64,000 nt of DNA from Flavobacterium psychrophilum (GTDB lineage Bacteria > Bacteroidota > Bacteroidia > Flavobacteriales > Flavobacteriaceae). Positions 52,238 to 61,671 of the stretch are shown one piece after another. A program made the translations under genes and the position numbers. The notes below the pieces were generated by a model. That model did not search any database. It worked only from the letters and a program-made list of their open reading frames with translations, and was not told where the DNA came from. Within the stretch, counting starts at the first letter, position 1, and every line of letters begins with the position of its first letter. Location of the stretch: the NCBI GenBank assembly GCA_945860385.1, contig CAMAQD010000016.1, forward strand, positions 27,617 to 91,616. Reading direction: 5' to 3'.

Positions 52238-53534
52238 TTAGTTTTTGTTTTGCTTGTTCTAAATCAATCAACGAAATCTTTTTCCAATTAGTAATTTTAT
52301 CATATTCAGAGGATGTTGAATCATTTAAGACATCAATATCCGATTGATTTATTCTAGTTGATTTATTTGCTTCTTCTATAACTGATGTTACATTACATCC
52401 TTCTGTAATTATGTAATCTGAATTAAAAGGTACCTCAATAAGTGTATCTAATGCTGTGTTTAATATGTCAATTGATATACTTTGTTTACTTGCTGGGGAA
52501 TTTGAAACTATAATACTAGAAGGAAAATATTTTTTATTTTGATTATCAGTCCAACCTATTTTGTCAATTTCATTTGGATTTCTAATCCCATTAAGAATAT
52601 TTAAAAAAGCTGTTTTTACTTCATTTATCAGTAGAGAATTATCTTTGTATTCTTGAAGTGTTGAAAATTTAACATGTCTGTGAGGCATTATCTTTTGCAG
52701 AAATCCTTCAAATTGAGGATTGCCTAAACTATTGAAATAAACCAAATATAGATGTAGTTTTTTTTGTGCTTCACTATCAATTTCATCTTCGAACTCAATG
52801 CAAAATTCTTGAAAATATCTGTTTAAGTCTATTTTAAGTTTTTTTATAAAATATTGTTTATCCTGTTGAAGCCCTGATAAATCTACAATAATTCTATCTC
52901 TAAATCTATTCAATGAAATGGTATTATAATATGCAGATTTATTAATTGAGTCTCCGTTTTGACCATGGTTTTGAGCATGAATATTAACTATATTATCAGT
53001 TATTAAAGACTCTAATTCATTACATAAAATTTCCAAGTAATTATCATTTGATAAATGTATTAATCCGAATTTATTCAAACAATTGTTAGCTTGAACTTTT
53101 ATTTTCTCTTGCAACTCTTCAATTTTACAATAAGGATTACCATCATACTCATAAATTTTAAGTTTTGAATGCTTAGCTTCAATATCTGCTTTTGTTTCTT
53201 CATTCTCTGTTGCTAAATGAAAATAGGCTTCATCATCACAAGGGTAATTGTCTTTCCTTTGTTCTAATTTTTCAAAAGCTTCTTTATATCTTGAATAATA
53301 ATGGCTTTTGACAGCCTTTACTTGATGCAGCGTTACTGGTTTAGGTTCGTTATTTTCATATCGTATTATCGCAAAATCTTCTAATGAATCAAGTTGTAAA
53401 TGCAATCCATCAACACTATCTTTTTCGTTTATTAATTTTAATACATGATATAAAGCAACTTTACCTTGATATATAAATCCATTCCAAGTATCAGCTGCTG
53501 AATGAATATCATTTGCATTTATTAACTGAATCAT
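52221..53534 (-). CDS. Cap4/DUF4297-like nuclease effector (ABC-3C effector / LmuA-like)
   Basis: This is a 437-residue protein from ATG 53534 (a GTG lies two codons upstream). The N-terminus has AADTWNGFIYQGKVALYHVL (about 13-32), the GF.YQ signature of DUF4297-type dsDNA nucleases, and the PD-(D/E)xK residues LEDFAI (51-56) and HQVKAVK (70-76). The C-terminal half (about 220-437) is a separate domain likely to contact the middle component. It is the first gene of the overlapping operon, 76 bases after hsdR. By analogy with Lamassu LmuA it would cut DNA when released by the ATPase. Confidence 0.72.
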   Translation of the reverse strand: MIQLINANDIHSAADTWNGFIYQGKVALYHVLKLINEKDSVDGLHLQLDSLEDFAIIRYENNEPKPVTLHQVKAVKSHYYSRYKEAFEKLEQRKDNYPCDDEAYFHLATENEETKADIEAKHSKLKIYEYDGNPYCKIEELQEKIKVQANNCLNKFGLIHLSNDNYLEILCNELESLITDNIVNIHAQNHGQNGDSINKSAYYNTISLNRFRDRIIVDLSGLQQDKQYFIKKLKIDLNRYFQEFCIEFEDEIDSEAQKKLHLYLVYFNSLGNPQFEGFLQKIMPHRHVKFSTLQEYKDNSLLINEVKTAFLNILNGIRNPNEIDKIGWTDNQNKKYFPSSIIVSNSPASKQSISIDILNTALDTLIEVPFNSDYIITEGCNVTSVIEEANKSTRINQSDIDVLNDSTSSEYDKITNWKKISLIDLEQAKQKLNGNNN

Positions 53535-53609
53535 ATTCACTTTTTTTTAATTATAATGATTTAAACATCTCATTTAAAATTTTTAATCAATTTATTAATT
53601 CTTCGAATT

Positions 53610-56486
53610 CTAAGCCACCATTCCCTTCACAAATACCTCCACAAACTCCTTCATTTTTGCAATGATTCTATCGCCAATTACTCTGGCCTGCAAGATGCTA
53701 GGTCTGTTGTCTAAACATTGAAAAACCTCGTCTTTTATTGGTTCTCTACCGCTATAGATATAAGCATCTATCAGTGATTTGAATTGTGCCTTGTCCAGAT
53801 GTTCGTCTTCACATAATTTACCTAATGCGAGAACTTTTTGGTCTTGCCAGAATTTTTCAAATTCGTCTTCAATGTTGTCACCGTCTATGATGTGGGGCAT
53901 ATTCTCATCGATAAATTTTTGGATTAGTTCCCGTTTGCTTCTTAACTGAATATCGCCACCCAATAAATCAATAATGGCTTTTCTTTGTACCGCTGCTGCT
54001 GATTGCGTTTTTGTTCCTTTCAATTGGGCTAACAATTTCAGGATATAAGCCACATTGATTTGATCTCTGTGGATTAATTCCAATTCAAAATCAATGTCAT
54101 CGAGTATCGAAGTTTTTTGCTTTTCAGTATCTCGTTTGACTTTTTCATACAAGTCTAAATACTTGCTTTTGTAGTCTTCAAATTCCTGCTCCGCAATTGT
54201 TAAATCCTCCCACTCGAAATCAGTGTAAGATTGCAACACGTTCATCGCTCGCATCAATTTTCGGAAGGCTTGTACAAATTCGGCTTCATCTTCTTCGCTT
54301 TCCAAATCATTTACACTTTGGTAGGTTGGTGTAATTTCTCGTAAAAGTTTTAATGCCTCGTCAAACTTCTCCGCTATTTTTTCATAATCGGGCATTGTAA
54401 CCACTTCAATGGCTTCTTTATTAGAAAACAAAGTAATGGCATCGTCGGTGGCCTTTTTGAGATTTCTAAAAGACAAAATATTCCCTTGTGACTTCTGTTC
54501 TCCCAATATTCGATTGGTTCTGGAAAACGCCTGAATTAAGCCGTGCTGCTTCAAGTTTTTATCGACGTAAAGCGTATTTACCTTTTTGGCATCAAAACCT
54601 GTAAGCATCATATTGACTACAATGACAATATCTAAACGATCTTTTTCATTATTGAAGTTTTCTTTTTCACGGTCTTTTAGACGCTGGCTAATATTTTTGA
54701 AATAATTCTCAAACTGTTGACTGTCTTTCGTTGAAAAACTGGTGCCATACATCGTGTTATAATCACCAATGTAGGTTTCTAATTTATCTCGTGTGTGCTT
54801 AGATTGATAACTGGCTTTGGGTTCAGCAGCCCAATCATATTCTTCATCATCGGGAAGATAATCTTTTGCTTCCTCCGAGTCTTCATTCGTGCCATAAGTG
54901 AAAATCGTAGCAATACGCAAATCGTGTTCTCCCGCTGCTTTCTTTTGCTGAAAAAGGTCGTAATACTGAATCACATTATTAATACTGCTTACCGCCAAAA
55001 GGGCTGAATAATCTTTACTAAAGGTTTTCTGATTGTGATAAGCAATGATATAATCGACAATTTTATTGATTCTCTTCTCGGAATCCAAAACCTCTTGTTT
55101 GTCAATATCTTCGACTTCGATGTCGATAAAAGAATTGCTCTTGTTTTTGTATTTCCCCACATATTCAATCCCAAAACGCAATACATTTTCATCCCGAATG
55201 GCATCGGTGATGACGTATTTATGCAGGCAGTTGCCAAACAAATCTTTGGTGGTACGTTTTCCCAACTCATTTTTGGAAGCGTTTTCTGCAAATATGGGTG
55301 TTCCTGTAAAACCGATTAACTGGCTTTTGTCAAAGAATTTGGTAATTCTATCGTGGGTTTCTCCAAACTGCGAACGGTGACATTCATCAAATATAAAGAC
55401 GATTTTCTTATGGCGTAAGGCTTCTATTTTACCTGCAAAACGTTCAGAAACCGCATTGTTTAATTTTTGAATGGTAGTTAAAACCAACTTGGTATTATCC
55501 GTTAATTGTCGTACCAACGATTGTGTATTATCCGTGACATCTACGCTGTCTTTTTTGAAAGCATTGAATTCGGTCATCGTTTGGTAATCCAAATCTTTTC
55601 TGTCCACTACAAAAACGACTTTGTACACCTCTGGCAATTCCATCACAATTTGGCTCGCCTTGAAAGATGTTAAGGTTTTACCCGAACCTGTGGTGTGCCA
55701 AATGTAGGCGTTGTCACTAGAATTTTTAACCTGATGAATAATCGCTTCCGTGGCAAAATATTGATACGGTCGCAAAATCATCATTACTTTATGGGTTTCG
55801 TTAATCACGATATAATGCGCCACCATTTTGACCAAATGACTAGGATTTAAAAAAGCAGCGGTAAACTCAGGTAACTCGGTGATATTTTTATTGGTGGCAT
55901 CTGCCCAAAAGAAGGTTTGCTTTACCGATTGCAGTTTGTTGTTGGCCAAATATTTGGTGTTGACTCCATTGCTTATCACAAACATTTGCACGTATTGAAA
56001 CAAGCCGTGATTACTCCAAAAAGAATGCAATTGGTAGCGATTAATTTGGTTAAACGCTTCTTTAATTTCGATACCCGAACGTTTGAGTTCTATTTGTACC
56101 AAAGGCAAACCATTGACCAAAAGCGTTACATCAAAACGGTTCTTGTAGCTTCCTTCTAAACTAATTTGATTGGTAACTTGAAATAAATTTTTGCTATTGT
56201 CTTCCGTATTGAAAAAACGAACATAAAATGAAGTTCCATCTTCTTTGGTCAATTGAAAACGGTCTCGAAGTGTTTTGGCTTTTTCAAAAACATTGCCTTT
56301 GGCTAAATGATTGATGATTGCATCAAACTCTTTGGCTGTAAAAGTGGTTTCGTTAAAAACTTGTAATTGGCTTTGTAGATTGGAAACCAAAGCAGTCCCA
56401 TCTGGAATGGATACAGAAGCATAACCCAAACCCCGCAATTGCTTGATTAAGTTGTTTTCTAGTACTGCTTCGGATTGATGGCTCAT
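53610..56486 (-). CDS. hsdR: Type I restriction enzyme R subunit (HsdR)
   Basis: This is a 958-residue motor/nuclease subunit. The N-terminal nuclease has RFDVTLLVNGLPLVQIELKRSG (about 117-138: Asp and ExK). The SF2 translocase has Walker A HTTGSGKT (about 262-269), DECHRS (DEAD box variant, about 370-375) and SRTNRI/GFDAKKVNTLYVDK motifs. The C-terminal helical domain contacts HsdM. Length is normal for HsdR. It is the last gene of the RM operon on the minus strand after a 170-aa gene of unknown function. Base composition is close to core genes, unlike the AT-rich operon behind it. Confidence 0.96.
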   Translation of the reverse strand: MSHQSEAVLENNLIKQLRGLGYASVSIPDGTALVSNLQSQLQVFNETTFTAKEFDAIINHLAKGNVFEKAKTLRDRFQLTKEDGTSFYVRFFNTEDNSKNLFQVTNQISLEGSYKNRFDVTLLVNGLPLVQIELKRSGIEIKEAFNQINRYQLHSFWSNHGLFQYVQMFVISNGVNTKYLANNKLQSVKQTFFWADATNKNITELPEFTAAFLNPSHLVKMVAHYIVINETHKVMMILRPYQYFATEAIIHQVKNSSDNAYIWHTTGSGKTLTSFKASQIVMELPEVYKVVFVVDRKDLDYQTMTEFNAFKKDSVDVTDNTQSLVRQLTDNTKLVLTTIQKLNNAVSERFAGKIEALRHKKIVFIFDECHRSQFGETHDRITKFFDKSQLIGFTGTPIFAENASKNELGKRTTKDLFGNCLHKYVITDAIRDENVLRFGIEYVGKYKNKSNSFIDIEVEDIDKQEVLDSEKRINKIVDYIIAYHNQKTFSKDYSALLAVSSINNVIQYYDLFQQKKAAGEHDLRIATIFTYGTNEDSEEAKDYLPDDEEYDWAAEPKASYQSKHTRDKLETYIGDYNTMYGTSFSTKDSQQFENYFKNISQRLKDREKENFNNEKDRLDIVIVVNMMLTGFDAKKVNTLYVDKNLKQHGLIQAFSRTNRILGEQKSQGNILSFRNLKKATDDAITLFSNKEAIEVVTMPDYEKIAEKFDEALKLLREITPTYQSVNDLESEEDEAEFVQAFRKLMRAMNVLQSYTDFEWEDLTIAEQEFEDYKSKYLDLYEKVKRDTEKQKTSILDDIDFELELIHRDQINVAYILKLLAQLKGTKTQSAAAVQRKAIIDLLGGDIQLRSKRELIQKFIDENMPHIIDGDNIEDEFEKFWQDQKVLALGKLCEDEHLDKAQFKSLIDAYIYSGREPIKDEVFQCLDNRPSILQARVIGDRIIAKMKEFVEVFVKGMVA

Positions 56487-56514
56487 AATCTAACAAACAT
56501 TTATTGTGATTGAC

Positions 56515-57027
56515 CTATTTTTTACTAGAAGCCAAATCACGATTCAACTTATTATATTTTATTTCTAATCTTCTTAATTCATTTTCTAATTTTTGAATTT
56601 CAATAAAACCTTGATGTGTTCCTACTTTATCTATAATTTCAAGATTATGTTTAAAATTTTCAAAAACATTTTGAGGAGCCATATCGATAGTATATGTATT
56701 TTTTAATTTCAAATGGTCTTTTACTTCAAGAAGTAAACAAACCGAAAATAAAACTTTATTAATGTCGTATGATGTCCAACATTCGTCTAAAATTATTTTA
56801 CAACTTAAAGTATTCCATTTAAACGAATTACTTTTAACTATTTTTAATTTTGCATCTAAAACTTGATTACTAAAATATTCAAATAAATGTTGACCTCCTG
56901 AATGTTTTATAAAAGTTCTTTTTAAAATTAATTTCACATCTTGCCTAAAATAATCATCAATTGAATTTATTTTTTCAATTTGACCATCATTGGTAAAAAC
57001 TATATAATGTACATCTCCTTTTTTCAT
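56515..57027 (-). CDS. Unknown 170-residue protein between hsdS and hsdR
   Basis: The gene lies 25 bases after hsdS and 28 before hsdR on the same strand, so it is part of the RM transcript. The product has an alpha/beta body (MKKGDVHYIVFTNDGQIEKI, SFKWNTLSCKIILDECW) and a C-terminal coiled coil (about 145-170, IEIQKLENELRRLEIKYN). It is more AT-rich than hsdR. It has no match I recognise. Possible roles are an anti-restriction regulator, a self-protection factor or a cargo gene; none can be chosen from the sequence. Confidence 0.75.
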   Translation of the reverse strand: MKKGDVHYIVFTNDGQIEKINSIDDYFRQDVKLILKRTFIKHSGGQHLFEYFSNQVLDAKLKIVKSNSFKWNTLSCKIILDECWTSYDINKVLFSVCLLLEVKDHLKLKNTYTIDMAPQNVFENFKHNLEIIDKVGTHQGFIEIQKLENELRRLEIKYNKLNRDLASSKK

Positions 57028-57052
57028 TTTGTAATTTTTAATTTAAAAACAA

Positions 57053-58228
57053 TTACACAAACATCCTCTGCAACAAGCCTTTTTTAAAGCTTTGCATTAG
57101 GATGATTTGTTGACTCGTACTTTCCGTTTTAGTAACAATACTCGATAAAAAATCAGCTATTTTTTGTTGTTCAGGAAGAGAAGGTAAGTTCAATTTTAGA
57201 ACTTTTAATTGACCGCCAGTGATAAGTGGTTGCCCTGAACCAAATACAAGTCGATTTAAATTATAAAAATCTAAATAATGAAATAAATAATTCACCAATG
57301 AATCTTTACCGCAATTTAAAACTAAAGTATTATCAGAAACTCCAAATTTATCATTTATCAAGTTTATCGCTCCTGCATTCGCTCCAACTCTTGCTATTAA
57401 AATATAAATTCCACAATGCGAATACTCATCACAATTACCAATTATTCCAGTAGAACCATATAAAGGAAACTTTCCATTTTCCTTTGAACTACTTTTACCA
57501 GATTTAATACTTTCACAAACTTCTCCCAACTTTTTTTCCTCCCAATCCGCATAATCATTTCCATTCTCATCTTTAAACCGCAATTTGCCTGAAAACAATT
57601 GTTGCATTACGCCTTTTTTGTATTGTTCTAATAATTCTTTTTTGCGAGAAAGTTGCTGGATTTTTTCATCAAAAGCACTTAATAAAGAAGCTATTTTTTG
57701 TTGTTCTGGGAGAGTTGGAATATTTAGTTTTAAACTTTTTAATTGACTACTATATAAATGAACCACAGAAGAACCTTGTGCTAATTTTGCGATTTCTAAC
57801 TTTTTCTTGTTATTCAAATAAAATGAAAGAAATATTCCATTCAAGGAAGAACGAATAATATTTAAATCACCACTCAAAGCAACTCCAGATTTTAATACAC
57901 ACGAAGCAGTAGCAATATCAAGTTGTGTTTCTCCTGAAGCAGGAATTATTACATCATTATATTCACTTAATTCTAAACCTTTTAAAGGCAAATTGGTTTT
58001 AGAAACAACATTTACTATTAATTCATTATAAGTTGTATATAATTCGCCATAACGAATACATTCTAAATCGCCATCGTCAATAATATCTGATTTTGATATT
58101 CCTTTTCCTTTCCTAAATTCGGCTACGTCATTTAATAATGTTTCTTTCCAATACTCCCCAAACTCTTGAAATCTTAATTTAGGAACAAAGTCATTTTTCT
58201 TTTCTCTATGTAAAGTTGCTGTACTCAT
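57053..58228 (-). CDS. hsdS: Type I restriction specificity subunit (HsdS)
   Basis: This is a 391-residue DNA-recognition subunit with two target-recognition domains (about 15-175 and 215-345), each followed by a conserved coiled-coil spacer starting LPEQQKIA (near 178 and 352), the internal repeat typical of HsdS. The TRDs are AT-rich and variable-looking while the spacers are conserved, as expected for a module that recombines. Its ATG overlaps the hsdM stop by one base (TAATG). The target sequence cannot be predicted by reading. Confidence 0.95.
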   Translation of the reverse strand: MSTATLHREKKNDFVPKLRFQEFGEYWKETLLNDVAEFRKGKGISKSDIIDDGDLECIRYGELYTTYNELIVNVVSKTNLPLKGLELSEYNDVIIPASGETQLDIATASCVLKSGVALSGDLNIIRSSLNGIFLSFYLNNKKKLEIAKLAQGSSVVHLYSSQLKSLKLNIPTLPEQQKIASLLSAFDEKIQQLSRKKELLEQYKKGVMQQLFSGKLRFKDENGNDYADWEEKKLGEVCESIKSGKSSSKENGKFPLYGSTGIIGNCDEYSHCGIYILIARVGANAGAINLINDKFGVSDNTLVLNCGKDSLVNYLFHYLDFYNLNRLVFGSGQPLITGGQLKVLKLNLPSLPEQQKIADFLSSIVTKTESTSQQIILMQSFKKGLLQRMFV

Positions 58229-59790
58229 TAAAATGGGGTTTCAATTCCTAATTCAGCACAAAAACCTTCAATGGTTGCATCGGTTGTTTTACCAAGGTCT
58301 GCCAATTCTCGTAATTCGGTGGTTATGGCTTTTAAATCTATAGCATCTTCTTCTTCAAACGTATCTACATAACGAGGAATATTCAAGTTGTAATCGTTGG
58401 TTTCCACTTCGCTTAAATCGGCAATATGGCTGTATTTATCTTCTTCAGTTCTGTTTTCGTATGTGCTAATAATTTTGTCAATATCCTCTATACGCAACAC
58501 GTTTTGGGTTTTCACCTTTTCGTAATGTTGGCTGGCATCTATAAACAAAATGCTTTGGGCATCGGTACGCTTTTTCTTCAAAACCAAAATACAAGTCGGG
58601 ATACTCGTTCCGTAAAAAATATTGGCTGGCAAACCTATTACGGCATCCAAGTAATTCTTCTCTTTAATCAAATATTCCCGTATGTGTCCTTCGGCACCGC
58701 CACGAAACAAAACACCGTGGGGCAAAACAATTGCCATAGTTCCATTATCGTCAAGCTGGTGTACCATATGTTGCACAAAGGCAAAATCAGCTTTGCTGCT
58801 AGGTGCGAGTTTCCCATAAGCAGAGAAACGATCGTCGTTCATAAACAATGGGCTGGCACTCCAATTAGCAGAAAAAGGAGGATTAGCAACAATGGCTTCA
58901 AAACGCATATCAAAATGTTCTGGGCGTTCTAAGGTATCTTCGTTTTTTATATCAAATCGCTTGTAATGCACATCGTGCATAATCATATTCATTCGACATA
59001 GGTTGTAAGTCGTAGGGTTCATTTCCTGTCCGTAAAAAGCACTTACTTCTTTTACTTCTTTGGCTACACGCAACAACAACGAACCTGAGCCACAGGTCGG
59101 GTCGTAAACGCTCTTTAATTTGTCTTTTCCAACTGTTACCAGTTGTGCCAAAACGCTGCTTACTTGTTGTGGGGTATAAAATTCGCCAGCTTTCTTGCCT
59201 GCACCACTGGCAAACTGTCCTATTAAATATTCGTAGGCATCGCCCAGAACATCGCTGTCGGTATTTTCTAAATCAAAGTCAATTTCATCCAGATGAATGA
59301 GGACTTTTACAATCAATTCGTTTTTGTCGGCTTCGGATTTCCCTAGTTTGTGGGAGGTCAAATCGAGGTCAGAAAACAGGTTGCCAAAATCTTCTTCGCT
59401 TTCAGAACCCATCGTGCTTTGCTCAATATGAGTTAATACTTTGGCTAAATCACCAAGAATGAAATTGTTTTTTCCGCCTGCGTTTCCTCTTCGTGCTAAT
59501 TCCGAAAACAAATCGCAAGGTTCTAAGAAAAACCCCAGTTTATCAATGGCAAGTTGTTTTATTTCGTGCATCAATGTAGCTTCCTCTGGATGTCCTTCTA
59601 TTTCTTGGAAAGTTAAACCGTCTGGTTTTAGGATGGTGTTGGCATACAAATCCATTTTTGTACTCAGGTACTTGTAGAAAATAAAACCCAAAATGTAATC
59701 CCTGAAATCATCGGCATCCATTTTCCCGCGAAGGGTGTTGGCGATATTCCAAAGTTGTTGTTCTAATTTTTGTTTTTGTTCGGCTGCCAT
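58228..59790 (-). CDS. hsdM: Type I restriction-modification DNA methyltransferase (HsdM)
   Basis: This is a 520-residue N6-adenine methyltransferase. The N-terminal helical HsdM_N domain (1-150) is followed by motif I DPTCGSGS (about 228-235) for AdoMet binding and motif IV NPPF (about 307-310) in VANPPFSANW. It methylates the sites named by HsdS and forms M2S and R2M2S complexes. It is the first gene of the operon hsdM-hsdS-unknown-hsdR. No TANNTTTG box is evident in the 200 bases upstream. Confidence 0.97.
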   Translation of the reverse strand: MAAEQKQKLEQQLWNIANTLRGKMDADDFRDYILGFIFYKYLSTKMDLYANTILKPDGLTFQEIEGHPEEATLMHEIKQLAIDKLGFFLEPCDLFSELARRGNAGGKNNFILGDLAKVLTHIEQSTMGSESEEDFGNLFSDLDLTSHKLGKSEADKNELIVKVLIHLDEIDFDLENTDSDVLGDAYEYLIGQFASGAGKKAGEFYTPQQVSSVLAQLVTVGKDKLKSVYDPTCGSGSLLLRVAKEVKEVSAFYGQEMNPTTYNLCRMNMIMHDVHYKRFDIKNEDTLERPEHFDMRFEAIVANPPFSANWSASPLFMNDDRFSAYGKLAPSSKADFAFVQHMVHQLDDNGTMAIVLPHGVLFRGGAEGHIREYLIKEKNYLDAVIGLPANIFYGTSIPTCILVLKKKRTDAQSILFIDASQHYEKVKTQNVLRIEDIDKIISTYENRTEEDKYSHIADLSEVETNDYNLNIPRYVDTFEEEDAIDLKAITTELRELADLGKTTDATIEGFCAELGIETPF

Positions 59791-59933
59791 TAAGGTTTAA
59801 AAATTGTTATATTTTTTGAAAGTTTAAAAGTAGGAAATATCTTTTTAGGAATAACCTGCTTTTTGTATTTTTTAGAAATGATTTTCAATAGTTAATAATT
59901 GTGATGCTAGGTCAAATAGAAGCTTTAAAATAT

Positions 59934-59970
59934 AAAACCCTTTCAGACTAAGAATTGTGAAAGGGTTTTT
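59934..59970. terminator. Hairpin terminator downstream of the 60.0-61.7 kb genes
   Basis: AAAACCCTTTCA (59934-59945) and TGAAAGGGTTTTT (59958-59970) form a 12-bp stem. It separates the T9SS-related gene pair from the restriction-modification operon, both on the minus strand. Confidence 0.75.
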
Positions 59971-60017
59971 GGTCATTGTCTTACTTTATAAAAATTTGTA
60001 TTTTACGTAATTCTAAA

Positions 60018-61190
60018 TTAATCTGTAGAAACAGAATTTCCAGCAGTAATCAATGTTTGTTTATCTATAATTCCCTGACCCGTAGGCGGTGCAGATGGAA
60101 TATTTCCACTTAAATTTATATATTTTCCAGTTGCTGGAGTTACTGTCAAAAATTTATTTAAAAATGCATTTATTTGGGAACTTGGGAAAGCATTACCATA
60201 AAAATAAATGGAACTACAACTAGACAAGAAGGGCAAACCAATGGAAGTTAATGATAAATTATCTCCTACTTGTAGTCCCTCTAATACATTTGCAAGTTTT
60301 GGAAGATTAATTGATGTAATTAGTTTATTATTTCCGATACTAATATAATTCGCCGTATTCAAAACTGGCAGTGAAATGGAGGTTAGTGATAAATTATATC
60401 CTATACCAAATTCACCCGATATATTAGTAAGCATAGAAAAATTAATTGAAGTTAAAACTGGATTACGATTAATTGAAAATTCACCATTATTTGAGGGTGT
60501 TATTGTTAATGCTGGAAATGAAAGTGCTTGTAAAGCTTTGTTGTCGTTAATATTACAGTATTCATAAATAGCGGAAAGATTATTTAAATTAATAGTTGTC
60601 AAATTAGCATTCTCCGAAATACCTAAATTTATTAAACTTAAAATCGCACTTAAATCTAATGTTGTCAATCCAGTAGTATTTCGGATATACACATTTTCCG
60701 TGTAAGGACCGAACTCTTTAGCTATTTGTGCTGCTGCTTGTGCATCAGTAATGTTTCCAGTAATTACAATAGACGTTTTTCCTTGGCTTTGGCCATTCCC
60801 AGAGCTATTTGCATACAATGCATAAGGCACACTCAATAATTGGGTTGTTCCCATTGCTACAAAGCCGCTGCCTGTATTGAGTTCAATACCCATATAATAG
60901 TTGCCATTACCCCAATTAACACTAGCAAAGGTTCCCGTTGTGGGAGTTCCTTGTCCTATTACTAAATTGACCGCACCCAAATCATCGGTTGGAACAAAAT
61001 GGGTCTCAGAGTAAACAGGAACACCTGTTGGAGAATTTTGCATAATGTTGAACTTGAAGTTCACATTTTGGCTTACAATCAAAGCACCAGAGCTGTTACG
61101 TACAGTGGCTTGATAATTGAAACCTTGTGGAGCTTGCGCAAATATTGCTATTGTAATAATAAATGCTAAAAAGGTAAAAAGTTTTTTCAT
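60018..61190 (-). CDS. Secreted protein with collagen-tail-like N-domain and LRR/receptor-L-like repeats
   Basis: This is a 390-residue protein with signal peptide (cleavage near IFAQA, about 19). Residues 20-130 resemble the N-terminal beta domain found before tail-fibre-like regions in Bacteroidota (FNYQATVRNSSGALIVSQ, VPYALYANSSG). Residues about 145-360 are a run of strand-turn repeats with pattern LTSInLP.L.n...I.i..N, near 185, 205, 233, 250, 275, 295 and 310, like BspA-type or receptor L domains. This suggests a surface-exposed ligand-binding protein. Seven bases upstream is a gene with a T9SS sorting domain. Confidence 0.78.
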   Translation of the reverse strand: MKKLFTFLAFIITIAIFAQAPQGFNYQATVRNSSGALIVSQNVNFKFNIMQNSPTGVPVYSETHFVPTDDLGAVNLVIGQGTPTTGTFASVNWGNGNYYMGIELNTGSGFVAMGTTQLLSVPYALYANSSGNGQSQGKTSIVITGNITDAQAAAQIAKEFGPYTENVYIRNTTGLTTLDLSAILSLINLGISENANLTTINLNNLSAIYEYCNINDNKALQALSFPALTITPSNNGEFSINRNPVLTSINFSMLTNISGEFGIGYNLSLTSISLPVLNTANYISIGNNKLITSINLPKLANVLEGLQVGDNLSLTSIGLPFLSSCSSIYFYGNAFPSSQINAFLNKFLTVTPATGKYINLSGNIPSAPPTGQGIIDKQTLITAGNSVSTD

Positions 61191-61197
61191 TTGTTTT

Positions 61198-61671
61198 TTA
61201 TTTCTTGATTATTTTATAAGTGTTTTTTTTGTTTGCTTCTTTGTTTTCAATTGTTATCAGATACATCCCTTGTGTGTAGTTGGAAATATCCAAAGGTTGG
61301 TCTTTGTTGATAGTGTCTGAATAAACTTGTTTGCCACTCAAATCCGTAATTTGTATTAAAAAGGAATTTAAATCGGGATGAGAAACATAAAGTAATTGCG
61401 TTGTTGGGTTGGGATAGACTTTTATTTGTAAGTCCAAAGCATTGTCTTCTATTTTCAATGCACTAATCTTCATCGCAGGATAATATCCATTTCCCAATTG
61501 ATTGCCGCTAGCGGTCATTAAACCCACTACTGGTTCGCCAGTTGTCCACGAAACTTTAAGGTTTGAATTTGCTTGTGTCTTTCCCGCTGTCCCAATAACT
61601 TGCTTGGAAATGGATTGAGAATGGACACTAATAAAAAAACATAACAATAGTCCTAAAAGGATTTTTTTCAT
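61198..61671 (-). CDS. Small secreted protein with type IX secretion sorting domain
   Basis: This is a 157-residue protein with signal peptide (about 1-18). The C-terminal 80 residues are a type A T9SS (Por) sorting domain: VYPNPTTQLLYV, IQITDLSGKQVYS, LDISNYTQGMYLITI, ending KKNTYKIIKK. The domain directs export through the T9SS pore and surface attachment. The part before it is only about 60 residues (LKVSWTTGEPVVGLMTASG), so this may be a carrier that works with the large protein encoded 7 bases downstream. Confidence 0.85.
   Translation of the reverse strand: MKKILLGLLLCFFISVHSQSISKQVIGTAGKTQANSNLKVSWTTGEPVVGLMTASGNQLGNGYYPAMKISALKIEDNALDLQIKVYPNPTTQLLYVSHPDLNSFLIQITDLSGKQVYSDTINKDQPLDISNYTQGMYLITIENKEANKKNTYKIIKK

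Noticed and set aside
49234..53534. Reading the ATPase/nuclease operon as Gabija, Wadjet or CBASS
   Set aside because: No TOPRIM domain or UvrD-like helicase (Gabija), no JetA-D set (Wadjet), and no nucleotide cyclase or CD-NTase (CBASS) is encoded.
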